From NCBI GenBank assembly GCA_002224055.1, contig AZLU01000022.1, forward strand, positions 124,001 through 188,000: DNA of 64,000 nt, read 5' to 3'. Shown in pieces: positions 13,260-25,759 of this stretch; position 1 is the first letter of the stretch, and each line of letters starts with the position of its first letter. The notes under the pieces were generated by a model, which saw nothing but the letters and a program-made list of their open reading frames with translations, did no database searches and was not told where the DNA came from. This stretch comes from Pezizomycotina sp. ARF18 (lineage: Eukaryota; Ascomycota). A program made the position numbers and the translations under genes.

Positions 13260-16200
13260 GTCGAAGGGAGTTCGTTTTATGTCGTAAATATTAAAGAACG
13301 GATAGGTTGAATATCGAAAAAAGGGAGGATATCGAGGCGACACCGACGACGCCTTCATCCGCAGAAAAGTATAGTAAACCTTTTTCTGAAGATGAGGCTT
13401 CCTAAATCGATTGCAAAAGTCCAGTTCGTCGTAAATTTTCTTTTCTCGAAACAAAGTTTTTAAAAAACTTCTGATTTGCGGGCTCCGAGTTCTTTTTATT
13501 CAAAAAAGAATGAAAAAAAGAAAGAGAGAAAGAAAGGGTTAAGAGAAAAAAGATACTTAAGAGGTTGTAAGCATTACAACGGAAGAGAATGGGAACAAAA
13601 AGATCCTAAACTAGAACCAGAATGGAGCCGTAAGTTAATTGTCGGTGCGCTTTGATACTTATTATTAAAGGTAATATAAACAAGGACCTTCTTCGTACTT
13701 GTTTTACCAGTGTAATGATATTACGGTAGTGCTATTAACGCTAGTGCTATTAACGCTAGAGAAAGGAATGCAACACTTACTGAGAACAGAACAGAAAAGA
13801 AATAAAACCTCTCCCCCAATGAGATAAATATAACCCAAATAATAATAATTGAAATAATATAAAAAGGATTGCCAAACGGGCGGGCCCCCCGGATACTTAT
13901 TGGAGCAGTGCGATTTTGGTACGAAAAGGACGGGAATTGCTTGCAAATTTGGGAGCTGTGGCTTGCTCTGTCTTAATATTGATTCGCATGGAATGTCAGT
14001 TTCTAAATGTAAAAAAATACGTTTATATTGTTTACTGTGGGTCGCTTACTCTTATTTTTGTCTCTCTTTCCCTTCTTTTGCCTGTGGGATCCGAGGTGTC
14101 TTGTCTCTCTTGCGTAGGTGAGAGTGGGTACAAGAGGTGAAGAGAAACATGTGGAACACAAATCAGGAACAAGAAAAAAAGACAAATAAGGACTGCAAAA
14201 GGGTAATTTGAACCAGGGATGTCCGTTCGTGTCGGGGAATCTCTGGACAAACTTTCAAGCAAAAGCAAAAAGAGAAAACGAACATGGTGTAAAGTTAAAT
14301 GTACTCGCCGTAAGCGCATTATATCTTATATTACCTCGTACCATCTACCCAGTTTATAAGAATCGTAACCTGAGCGAGAGGGAAAACAAAGACGATAATT
14401 GTGTCGAGTCGGGGAGGGTGTGGTACCATAGCTTGCTTGCTTTGCCGCAAGTAGCGTTCCTGCCCGCTGCCCTACAAACCATACGTAATTAATAGGCAAT
14501 GTCAATCAATCTCTTTGCTAATTCAAATTCTTACCCTTCTGATGAAAACTAATGCATGCATTCTTAATTTTTCTTTGCCTGCAGGGACGTTTTTTTTTTT
14601 TGTTTTTTTTATATGCGCTATTTGATACTTCTGCACCTTTTTTTTTAATATTTGCTCTGCACCGTCACAGTATAATGATGATCGCACCTCTATAAGACAG
14701 AACAAGGAAGGAACAAATACTAATTAGCAGGAAGCGGCAAAATGGACGAAAATCCGACTTCTGTGTCCTTGTCCTAAAAATATGCAGCAGTAAAAAAAAA
14801 AAAGGCGCGGCTCACAACCTCATTTCCGTTCGACGTTTCTTCCCTGTTCTGTTCTTGACCCCCGGTCACCGATCACAATGTGATGGGAAAATCTCTTCGT
14901 TTGCCTATTTGCAAAGTTGCAAGTACTTGTAGATTGTTAGCAGCACAGCAACACATTCCAAGTATCATATCAGGGTAAAACTCAAGAGCTATCGAGAAGA
15001 AATTAACGCCGCCAAATAGGAAAGTCGAAAGCACACAAGAATGCGAAAGAGCGTTTACCTGCTGTTGAAGGTAAACAAATAGCAGTACAATATAACTTCT
15101 GCTGGCTCTGGAGAAACAAAAAAAAAACTCATGCTGACTAGAAGCGTCGGTAAGAGATCTTGAAAAGGACCAAAAGCAAGGAAAACCGAACCACTTCGTT
15201 TCAATGACGGCAACGATTTGGAGAAAGAAGAAGAATCTGAGAAGGAAAAAGCACCACAATCCACATGGAAGAAAAGTGGTGTTGATGCAAGTGGTCGAAA
15301 CAGGCAATGATCGCGCCGCCTATAATTGGCCGGGATCAGAGCAGAAGAAAAAAAAAAAACGAGAAATAATTGACGTTCCTGAAACTCCAAGCGAATGTAT
15401 TTTTTCGTACCTTGTCGTTGCGGCATCGCCTTTTCGCTTTTACTGTTGAAAGGTTCCTTTTCTCTGCTGATTTGTCTTGTTGTCTTGCCCTCCGTGTTAA
15501 TAGCTCGTTTCGTCGTTTGATCTGCTAAAACTGTCTATCAAATCTTTACCCCTCCAGCACAGCATCAACGAGATATCCTTACTAATAATAAGTAAAAAAT
15601 CCTTCATCGAACGTTGACGTTAAGCTCCGTTTGATTCGAAAATCTTGGGAAGGAAAACGAAAATCGTAAAAGTGGGGAGAAAAAGCATGATAGAAAGAAG
15701 ACAACGGCTCGAGATTGCGATGTATTACCGCTAAACAATTACCCTAAATTCTAGAAATTTGTTTAGCGTTTTGAGGATACAATATCCATTCTTCCTCGAA
15801 TAGTGTCATCGTCTGAATTGCGATCCGAATTTTGTAACGGAGCTAGCAAGATAGCCAGAGATGCTGATCAAGCCTTAAAACTATGTTCTCCCCACAATGG
15901 CTTGGTTCTTCAGCTCACAACAACGATTAGCAATGTCTTCTCGCCAAAATAACATTCTCTCCTTTTCAGATCCTTAATCTCCAACCCGACCGCCTAGCGC
16001 AAGACAGCGTATCAAGCTGCCTCTCTGTCCTCATCTTCTTCGCATTGTATCATTTGTGGCGCACGCACTATCGCGGAGCACCACCAATTTTGCGAAGTGG
16101 GTTTAATTGTCTTTTGTTAGGCAGTGAACGGAGCAAGAACGAAGGAAAACCTCCGACATGATACCTATAATTTTTCGGCAGCGTCACAAAAACCCTATAT

Positions 16201-16580
16201 GTCTTGAAAGAATGTTGTGCTCACCTACTACCTAAAAAAAACTAAAAGGTGAAAAAGGCTGTGTCGCATGGCGAGCGTGCCCACAGCAAAAGAGCAACGG
16301 TCATGAAACAAGCCCCAGAAACCGATCTTCAAAAAAAAAAAAAAAAAAAAAGCGGGGGAGAAGCACCATGCGTTTTGCGAGGACAGTAGCTAGTCAATGT
16401 TCCGAAGCGATGCTGCTATTATTATTATTGTCATTTTTCTTTTAACTTCCTATAATTTCTCTGATAGGTACGCATATCCTTCGTCATGGATTCTCATTAT
16501 CTCTCTCTTTTCAGTTGAAGCGAAAGTGGGGAAGTGTTACATTCTGGTTCAAGATGATTGACTAGTGCTTCTTGAATTAT
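13260..16580. other. No assignable gene
   Basis: Upstream of the receptor gene. Many short frames on both strands, none with a recognisable motif. It includes a perfect tandem pair of a 15-mer, TAGTGCTATTAACGC, at 13727-13756. Several GT...AG-like signals near 14870-15420 might be exons of an unrecognised minus-strand gene, but I cannot support a product. Confidence 0.4.
13727..13756. repeat. 15-bp tandem duplication
   Basis: TAGTGCTATTAACGC occurs twice in a row without a mismatch. Confidence 0.85.
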
Positions 16581-16587
16581 TCAAGGG

Positions 16588-17997
16588 TCCATGTCTCCAC
16601 ATCGCAAGCTTCGTTCTGAAGAAAGTAATTTACGAACAAGAGGTGTAAGTACTAAGAACCCTCTTTTGCGTATCTGCATAAGAACATTATAAAGCTCAAA
16701 AGTGGAGCCCTCCTGATCAGTAGGAACACGAGTACGAAAATAGCTCATCGAAACAAATAAAAGCGACAAAGGTCTTCTTTTCCAAAACAAAAATTTTAAA
16801 AGACTTACTGAAATTTAAAAAAGAAAATCTTGAGACACTGCCTTTTGTGTTTGCCTGACGTAGGTATCCACTGAGGGATCTTCCGGCTGCAAAAGAAAAA
16901 GGGCTTCGGCTATTCATAACACTATACGTACCTTTTCCTATCGTGCTCCCCAGCTGCAGCGCCTCAACGGCGACCCTGCCTGTCAAATAAACAACCGTTT
17001 AATCTGGAGGGTTTCCCGTCCGTGCATATATATCTGCAGCTGACATTTGTTCGAGGAGGCATTTATAGAACCAGGCCGGCAACGAACAAAACCAAAGAAC
17101 AAAACATCGCGGATGAATATCAAATCACGGTAATGTATTTTTTCTCTCCGCATGAATAGCCACCCCAAAGTTCGTCTACGGATATACAAAGAGCGCAAAG
17201 AGAACTTAAGCGTTCCTTGGCGCCTCGCGAACAGTGCTTGAATCAAGCATTTCGCTCCGGTAGGACTTTCTTTTTCGTTCCTGAATCGTATTTTTGGATT
17301 TTAACCTGTAAATCATCCAATTCTTTCCCTTTAACGTTTCAGCAGTAAACTTTTAAGAGGAAAGCCGAGGTGTTTATTTCATTAATTCGTACCGGTACCA
17401 ACGTAGTTAGGTATTCCGTATAACGCCGAACACATTACTGTTGATATTAAACAGCCGTTCATTATTACAACGGCCGTAGGTCCACGTTTAGCATTTGCGG
17501 ATTGGAACCTACCACGGGAGCGTTATAGCTCCGTATTGGAGCGACGCTTATCTTCATGCATAAACGTACTACCACCCACCAAAACATAGCCGCAGAAAAA
17601 AAAAAAACACCAATTCCTGTAGAAAGTTCCTGGTAAATTCCGATCCCACCGAAGTATATCCGATGAAATCGGACGATTTTAGGCACGTTTCCCAGCGGAG
17701 TGAACATCATGAAAAGAGGTCCGCGGAGTAAAAATCATGCCAAACGCGTTCGATAACGAAAACTTTGCAAACGAAATGGCGCATTTCAATCTTTTTATAC
17801 CGCACTTCCTCCCACGAGTTCCATCTGTGTTTATTCCAACTCGCTCCGTTTATATAAAATATCAGGTCGATACTCTCGCGTCCACTCACAGCGACACCGT
17901 CCTCGGTGCATCTTTTGCCATTATCCCACGTGCACCAACCAGTACCCGTCGCTCCTATATCGCCGATCGAGCGATATCGGTAACCTAACCTTCCCAC
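16588..17997 (-). other. Possible fragments of an unidentified spliced gene
   Basis: On the minus strand, splice-like signals frame short exons. A 48-base exon at 16932-16979 follows a TTGACAG acceptor and is followed by GTACGT. A further acceptor at 16887 opens either PEDPSVDTYVRQTQKAVS or AGRSLSGYLRQANTKGS depending on phase. A last short piece ending ETWTLE* lies near 16588. Upstream, two frames at 17707-17997 and 17465-17710 overlap in an ATGA. I do not recognise a family. The pieces may not belong together. Confidence 0.22.
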
Positions 17998-17999
17998 AG

Positions 18000-18797
18000 G
18001 GCGAAAAAAAGAAAAAAAAAAAAAAAACCAACATCCTTGAAATGTTGCAACTGATATCTTGATTATCTGACGAAACGAAAAGGAAGAAGAAGTATCTACG
18101 ATATAGGCCCTCCCCCCCCCCGTACTTACAAGTACTTCGGAATTTTAGGGATTTTTCCAGATCTATCCACACACCCTCCCCCAAACAATGTCGTTGTATC
18201 CAGAGTATTCCACTACACCTGAGAGGTGAGGAGTTGTCTTATATATGCACCGATAAATTCAACTAAAAAAAAAAAAAAAGTTGACTCTTCCGTAAAAAAG
18301 TTCCTAAAGAGCATGTACGATCCAACACGCATACCTTTCCCTTACCCATCCATCACCGTGAATTTTTTTTTCTGCTGCCATACTACTACCTAGCCATAGG
18401 TAAGTTACTGTTTAAATCTCGGGGGGTTTTTTTTCTTTTTTGCTTTCGCTACTACCAGGTGATATGAATGGCTTACAGTGAGAAAAGCTTCGGTTCTCGA
18501 CGTTAACGATGAAACGTTTATATCATTACCGGTACACGGAAAATACCAAAGAATAAAATAATTAATAAAAAAAAAACGATAATGAAAAAAGGAGTTAAAG
18601 AGGATGGATGATGCTATTGGAATATCGAGCTAATGAAAAATTACAACTATTTAGTAGTTGTCGTAACATAACTGAACTGATATTTATTTGACATCAACGC
18701 TTCCAATATCAACCAAATACCTCCAGCTCTACTTCATATACATGTATATTCATCACTACGTATTATACCATATCACAAAGATCTCATTGCTTTTGTT

Positions 18798-18834
<37 letters not shown>

Positions 18835-19575
18835 CATTTCATATTTCTTTTATCGTAAAATACTAAAAGCTAAACATACTATCCTACACCTCTCACCTCC
18901 CATCCCCATCATCAATCGTCCCTCTAAAAAGAAAGAAGAAAAAAAAAAGAGTAGAGACGCTTCGAGTGGAGTAAGCAGGGCAAGCAGTAAAGGCTACATA
19001 TAAAAAAAGGAGAGAAAAAATCATACGCCAAAATCAAAGCACATCAACAAGAAACATCGCTCCATTCTTTTAGTTATCGCTCCTACCAATGATAAAAAAC
19101 AAGCTGTATAAAAGGAGATAGAGGAATGTTTATAGAAAGTTTTTTATAAGTTATCGCCTGTTAAAAAAAAAAAAAGAAAAAAAAAATCGCTGCAAAGGAC
19201 AGACAACAAGACAATAAATAAAACGCTCGCTTGTAATAATAACTTCTTTTTTATTGTTGTTATTTCTGTCAGGGAAGAGTAAGAGAATCGCTATAAGAAC
19301 TTTCCAGTTTTTCCAGAGTAGAGACCTTTTCGCAAATGGCTAAAACGAATAAGGATAAAAAAAAAAAGGGCTTGAAAAAGAAAAAGAACACGTTAAAAGC
19401 GTGGTCGTTTAAAAAACCGTTATCATGGATCCGTTGTAAGAGTACAGTAGTAGTATATCGTTAATAGGAAAGGGGAAATGAGCATAAGTTTCCGAAAAAA
19501 AAAAAAAAAAGGTAATAAAAGTAATAAGAGAGGACCACCAGTTATTAGGAAGTATTTCAAAGAACCAAAAACCCC

Positions 19576-19620
<45 letters not shown>
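18000..19620. other. A/T-rich intergenic stretch with long A tracts
   Basis: No gene. Contains A runs of about 30 bases (18800-18830) and about 36 bases (19579-19614), the latter only a few bases beyond the stop codon of the GYF gene in its 3' flank, plus several shorter tracts. A small GC-poor spacer on the whole. Confidence 0.5.
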
Positions 19621-19622
<2 letters not shown>

Positions 19623-22600
19623 CTACCTGCGCCCCTTCTTCTTAGCAACGACTTGAACGCGGAAGGCTCGGCCGCTCTGCTGTCTGCTGCTGCTGAGGTT
19701 CCACCTTCTTCTTCGCTACCTCGCTCCAACCGCCTCCAGCAGATTTACTTCCGCCGTCAGTAGAAAAGGCGGAAAGACCGGCAGACAAAGGACCCGCGTC
19801 GGTGACGACACCTTGGTTGGCGAGCTTGCGGCGGCGGATGAACTCCTCCGCGAAGCGGCGCCCGTCTAGAGTGGTGGAGTTGGCGTAGACACTATCTGAA
19901 ATAATCTCGACTTCGAGGGGAAGGAAAGGATCATGGCGATGAAGTCGTCGACTAAAAAATTATCGCACAAATTAGCAAACAAATCTTAAATACTTGAATG
20001 AAGAATATATAGAGTCATACCATTGACAGAGCTATCCACCCTTTGAGATTCGCTTTGCACCACTTGATGAGTTCGTCGTTGGCGACTTTTGCTGCTGGGA
20101 ACCGGCTGCGGACGCCTTCGATTCGCGGCGGGTTGCTGAACCACCGGAGTCGGGCGGGTCCCGGTCGGGCTGGCGAGAGAAGGGGCAGCGGGGCCGCCCA
20201 CTTTCTTCCGCCGCACCCACGGTCGTCCAAGCACCTCCGGGCATGGCAGCCGCACCGCCGGTACCGATGGTAGGGGCGGCAGCGGCCTTGGCTGCCCACT
20301 CTGAACGACGACCTCCAGGGGCGGCAGGACCGGCTTGTGGAGCCTGGCCCGCGGTGGAGGCGCTGAGGGCGGCCTGGGCAACGCTCTTCGCCTTGCGAAG
20401 TTCCTCTTCCTTCTGAATCTGGTGCAACTTCTTAGGTCCTCCGGAGGTTGCGTTGGTCTTCGCAAGCGGCTTAGCCCAGGCGGATGCAGTTCCGGTAGTC
20501 GGGGACGCGACCATTCCTCCGGATCCCCAGGTTGAGCTTGACGGGAGACCAGGAGCAGGTGCCAGGGAAGCCGTCTGAGCCGCAGCGGCAAGTTGGGCTG
20601 CCATCTGTTCGCGTTTTGGCTTCGGCGGCGGCAGCCTCGGCGATGGCGGCCTGGCGGGCTTCGATGCTTGGATCTCTTTGAGGGACGGGCCTTTGGGGAC
20701 GGTGGCGGATTCGGGGTCTTTGGCCCACGGCGCCACGGAAACGCTAGTGCTCGTGAGCGGGGTCTCGACAGCTTCCGGGGACCTGGCCTCGCATGGTTAC
20801 CGCTGGTGTTGATATTTTCAGGGCGACCGGCTTGCTGCGGAGGTGGTGGAAAGGTAGTGGTAGGGAAGACGCCTGCGGGATCTGAGCCCAGGGACTCTTC
20901 GTAGGCTCCTGAGCAGCTGAAGGTTCGTGGTGGTAGTAGTAGTAGTCGGGCGTTGTTAGAGGATTCAAACTTCTTCTCATCGTCTTCGTCGTAAGATGGG
21001 TTGCAGAAGGAGCGCGCTTGTTGTCATCCTGCTGCTGTTGCTGTTGCTGTGCTGCTGTTGCTTTGGCGTTGCTTCTGCTTCTTCTAAGAGTACCGGATTG
21101 TTGTATCTTCGTCTCTTGCTCCTGTTGCTGTTGCTGTAGTTGCTGCTCTTGCTCTTGTTGGGTCTGCTGCTGCTGCTGCTGATGATGATGTGTTTGTTGT
21201 AGTTGTTCATTGTCCATCACAGCAACGTGTTCGGCAGGAGGTTGACGCTAGCATCGGTTGCAATTCGGCGGCCTGCTCAGGACTAGCTTCAGTGTCAGAT
21301 GTGGCTTGCTCATTATTGGTAGTATCACCGTCGCAGCTACCTGAAAGGGAAGCCCTGGCTGGCCCGGTGTTGCGATTGTCCGTGGAGCATTTGAACCGCG
21401 CGGCCAGGGGCTGAAAAGATTGAGGCGCCGCTCCGGGCTGTGCCTCCCAAAAGTGTCCTACTCTGTCCTAACATCTGCGCCTGTTCGCGCGACAACTGCT
21501 GAAGCTGCTGAGGGGTCGGTTGCTGGGGAGGGAAAGCACCGGGCAAGGGAGGCTGACCCGCGAGGGGAGCGGGAAAGCCGTGTTGTGACGTACGAAGATC
21601 TTCCCTAGAAGGCATGCCACCTATGCTGCCACTGAAGCTGTCAAGCGACCCACCTGAAGCCACATGTCTGAGAACGGAAGTAGGCTCGCCGAAAGCACTC
21701 GGCTGCGGCGGAAGCCCCGGGAACCCACCTGGACTTTGCAAGCTGCCCAAGCTCGGTTGGCTGTGGAGGCTCGGGTTGGAATGCTGATGGTGCAGCGACT
21801 CCTGGCTGACCTGGACATGTGCTGAGCTGCGGCAACCTGCTTCGCTATAACCTGCTGCTGAACCAAATATTCCCTCTGCGCCATCAAATACTGCTCTTCT
21901 TGCTTCCTACGCTCCAAAGCATTCTGCTGGTCGGCGGTGAGTGTCGTGCCAAAGCTCGGGCTACCCGCAAACGGCGGCTGGATCGTGCCGCTGCCGTCCG
22001 CAGTCATCGCGGGTCCCCAAGGTCCTCCGGAAGTCGGCCAGCCGCTGCCGGGAGGCGGCGCTGGGCCTTGCATCGGCACGAGGAACGGCTCGCGGGAATT
22101 ACCTATGCGCCGGATGAGCTGACCGAGGGTTCGAACTCCGTATCTTCGACCCTCTTCACCTGGAGTCCGGAGTGAAAAAGCCAGCCCTGTACCAATCGTG
22201 CATCTCGAGACCGGAGAAGGGACCTTGCGTGTTGCCGGCGGGATCCTTATAAGTCCACTGATCTTATCCGCATGACCATGACGTGAGCGATTGCTCGGGA
22301 CCAGCATGGCCAGGCGGTGCTCCACCCACAGGAAGGGTTGCCGACTGCGGAAGGCCCTGCTGAAGGGAAAGAGGCTGTTGAGTTTGCAGTGGCTGTGGCT
22401 GGGGAGGTTGCGTTGCCACGGCGCTCGGCGGCGAGGTTGTTGTGCCGGTTGCGGTTGCATCGAAGGGAGAGAGCCGGAGTGGTGGAGCTGCTGCAGAGAC
22501 GCCTGTTGCTTCATCTGGTGAACTGACTGTGACATTGACAATGGCATGCCGCCGTGAGCTTCACTCATAAACGAACTATCAAGATTCCTCCCGGCTCCAG

Positions 22601-24867
22601 CAGGACCGCCGAGTCCGAACGGATCATCCCCGCGTTCGTTACGGCCAAGGTTGAGCTCCCTGAAGGCTTCGTTGGATCAAACGACTCGTCATCCAACAAA
22701 GACCTGTGCCGCTGCAATTGTTGTTGCTGCTGCTGGACGGCCTGCTGTTGCTGTTGAAGCTGTTGCTGCTGTTCCGCAGGGAAAAGGCACCCAGTCGGCT
22801 TCCACGACCGGCTCCGAGACTCGTCGTCGTGCTCGGACCTCCTCCGCCAAGCAACCCAGCGTAGGAGGTTGCGTTGTGGCTGACTAACATCGCCTAGCAC
22901 GCCTGTGCCGAAAAACGAACCTCCGGAACCAATCCCGCCAATGCCAGAGCTGCCAAGGAGCGAAGAGCCGCTTTCGCGCCGAGAGACGGATTGCCCCAGA
23001 CACCCATTCCATTTCCAGCGTTACCAACCACCACCAAGACCGGTAAGTCCCTGAAGACCCGGAAGGCTAGGCCGAGGAGGCTTCCACCAGGACCACCGAT
23101 GAGATACCCATTTCACCGGTCCTTGGCTAGGGAGACCATGGTTGCCGCCTTGCATAGCACCCTCATCGCTTCCTGCATCGTCTTCCTTCTCGGGAACGGG
23201 CTTTGGTATGGGTTAGTATCCGCAGGGCTGAGAGGTCAGAGCCCTGAGAGCCGGACATTCCGGTTCCGAGCTGGTTTGGGTCTGAAGGGATGGCAAACCG
23301 GAACCAGGAGTGTGATGACCTCCACCACCGAGAGGGCTGCCCAGGCTTCCGCCACTTAGGTCACCGTACACATTTGCGCCAGCGCTGCGGGTAGGAGTAG
23401 TCATGATGTTCCTGGCAAGAGCGCGCCCCTGCGAGAGTCGCCGAACATGTCCTGAACGGTACTCTTACCAGCTTTGACAGGCGTCCTGGAGGTCTCTTCG
23501 AGCTTGCTTTCCGGCATCGATTCGCGCCTGTGGAAAGGATCCAAATCGGTGCTGGTGGGGCGATGGCCGAACGATTCGCTCTCGCGTAAGATTTGCTGGT
23601 GCTGTTGCTGCTGGATCTGCTCAAACTCCCTATCTAGGTTCTGCTGGTAGTCTTCGTTTTTACCGCCACCGTCTTCTCGTCGTCGCCTCGCTGAGAGGTC
23701 GAACTTTCTGCCCGAAGACCTGCCGAGGCTACCCTTCGTTTTCGGTTTCATTTTTGACGACCGGGACACCAGAGTTGAGGAGGAAACCACCGCCGACCCC
23801 ACCGAAAGCCCCATTAGAGAAAGCGCTCAACCGGATTCCCACCGCTCGGGTGACGGGACTCGGCGCCGCTCCCCAGCCGCTACTAGCGGACCGCTTGAAA
23901 AATGGCCTCGTCGCAGATGTCGCAGTCGCAGCAGCGTCTCCTCATCAAGGCGGTTTTCTTCGCTCGGGGTCCCCGCAGAGATACTATGTGATCGGGCTTG
24001 GGCGAAACGGTCGAAAGAAGTGTTGGCTGCATCTTCCGCGGAGTTACGGAGCTCGGTTCGCCTCCTCGACATCATGGGTTGGAAACTGCCGCCACGCTGC
24101 CACCTTGATCAGCAGACTCCTCCTAGGACGGCTGCGAGCGGTGGAGAAGCGGTGCACCACCGCCGCCGATGACGTTAGCTGCTCCCGCGGAAGAAGTTGA
24201 TGAGGTTTCGGCTTGTGGTTGTAAGAATTGTTAAGGTTTGACATGGAGCTCGACTGGCGCGGCTGGTTAGCTTGCGCAGGCCGCCGCCGCCGCCGCCGCC
24301 CGTATTCCCTGGGCCCGGAGGGTTCTGATTTGGAGGGTGAGTTTGAGTGGAGAATTCACTGAGGTAATAACTGCCGACAGAGAAAGAGGAACAGTGTTAG
24401 CCATGTTGGAACACCAAGCAGATTTGGAAAAACAGCACCACCGAGCAAGCGTACCTCTTTTCTTCATTGTCATCTCTTCCAAGCCTACAGGCCTTAGACC
24501 GCGACTTTTTCCCAACACACGTCGCTCCCTCCCGAAGCAGCTGGAGTCCCGCCCCACCCCACGTTGGCGCCGTCCTTGTCCATGAGGCCCTCTACCAGCA
24601 GCAGGCTCTTGATTTTGGCTGCATTGTCGAGCTTGTCGTCGAGGTTCCCCGTGCTCTGCATCGTGAGGAACATGCCTAATAGGTGGTCCTTCGAGTACTT
24701 GTACGGGCATTGGGGTCCCTGACATAGGGCTGGGTGGGCGTGTAGGCGTTCGCCGAAAGGGGAGGAGTACCGGATGCTGGTGAATGGTGGTTCGAATGGT
24801 GCGTGAGGGTCGTCGAAAGCGACGGCCGGCGGTGGCCGGCTTGGGAAGCTTGAGAGTTTGAAGCCAT
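19623..24867 (-). CDS. GYF-domain protein (Smy2/GIGYF-like)
   Basis: Large adaptor whose GYF domain binds proline-rich PPG-phi partners; relatives (yeast Smy2/Syh1, animal GIGYF) act in translational control, mRNA decay or vesicle traffic. The start [20 protein letters not shown] is followed by [20 protein letters not shown], the N-terminal motif of fungal members, then PVGLEEMT, an intron (24371-24454, GTACGC...CGGCAG) and SVNSPLK. Ser/Gln-rich linkers and [20 protein letters not shown]-like sequence follow (about 24070). The GYF domain is encoded at about 22080-22257: [28 protein letters not shown], then [18 protein letters not shown]. Next comes a long Gln-rich coiled-coil-like region (about 20950-21920), APWAKDPE and Ala/Lys-rich stretches, then WTTVGA. 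After an intron at 19952-20020 the last exon has [19 protein letters not shown] and [11 protein letters not shown]. The end is AFK followed by a basic tail, stop at 19623. Numerous single-base frame changes occur throughout but protein similarity persists on both sides of each. Confidence 0.85.
20960..21220 (-). repeat. Polyglutamine-coding CAG/CAA tracts
   Basis: Within the GYF gene the minus strand reads long Gln runs (CAG/CAA) broken by Glu, Arg and Ser, roughly 60 Gln codons in 90. Such regions vary in length between strains and are prone to indels. Confidence 0.8.
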
Positions 24868-25592
24868 GAGGCCGTTGACGGTGCGACGTGTTGATCTTGA
24901 AGAAGAATTCCAAGCGTCAGTATTAGCATATTTGGCTCCATATCGCTTGAGTACAGAAAGGGGGGTTATAGCGCCGTAGTGTTAAGATTGTACGTAAACC
25001 AGAGAACAAAGAAAAGCAAGAAGAGAAGAAAAGAAAAAAGAAAAAAGAAAAAAAAAATGGAGAAAACGCGGTATCGACCAATTATTTGTTCAGGGGCCTT
25101 CAATCTTTATATGCATCGAAGCGGGTATTCTTTCTCCGCTAGAAGCAATAGCTCTAGAAGTGATCAACCTTATCGGCATGTCCGAATTTAACCCCACACA
25201 CGAGGGAGGGGGGAAAGACGGGACGGCGAAGGGGAAGGGGGGCAGAAGATAGAGGCTGAAGATTGTGTAAAGAGCTTTGGGGGCAACGAAAAACGAAAAA
25301 AGAGGCGAATGACACAAGAGCAAAGGAAAGGGAAATCCATCATCACAAAAGCTCCGCGGGAAAGGGAAAGACGTCTGATAGGAAGAAAGCAAGTTGAACA
25401 GGAAGAAAAAGGAACCGTCCACCAGCCCTCCCATCATCACATCACATCACATCGCACTCCAGCAACTCGTACACCATCTCCGCGATGAAGGCTCGAACAA
25501 AGAAGAAAAAGGATCCAAGAGAGAGGAGTGAGGTAGAGAAGGGGGAAAAGGAAGTAGACGAATGAGAGGCTGCTGTTTCCGTCTGTCCTTAC

Positions 25593-25757
25593 CTTTCTCC
25601 ACTGGTGATCCTGAACCTCCTCCAGCACCAGCACCAGCACCACCACCGCCGCCGCCGCTTGGAGAGTTGTTATTCGCTGGAGAACCGCCGCCGCTTGTCC
25701 CGCTCGCACTGCTTACGCCGTCTTTGTAGAACATGGACGAGATCCGGAAGATGACAT
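25593..25757 (-). CDS. First exon of an unidentified Gly/Ser-rich protein
   Basis: On the minus strand ATG at 25757 begins MSSSGSRP. After one frame change it continues MFYKDGVSSASGTSGGGSPA and a Gly/Ala-rich run to PVEKG, ending at a good donor (GTAAGG, 25592). Downstream a possible second exon near 25495-25445 reads FIAEMVYELLECDV after a TTCGAG acceptor, which looks like globular protein. I do not recognise the family. The gene runs toward the GYF gene on the same strand, and its remaining exons (if any) would have to fit within 24.9-25.5 kb. It could instead be a 5' part of a differently spliced GYF transcript. Confidence 0.3.
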
Positions 25758-25759
25758 GG

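Noticed and set aside
22120-22150. GGTTCGAACTCC resembling a tRNA B box
   Set aside because: It lies inside the GYF-domain coding sequence and no cloverleaf can be drawn around it.
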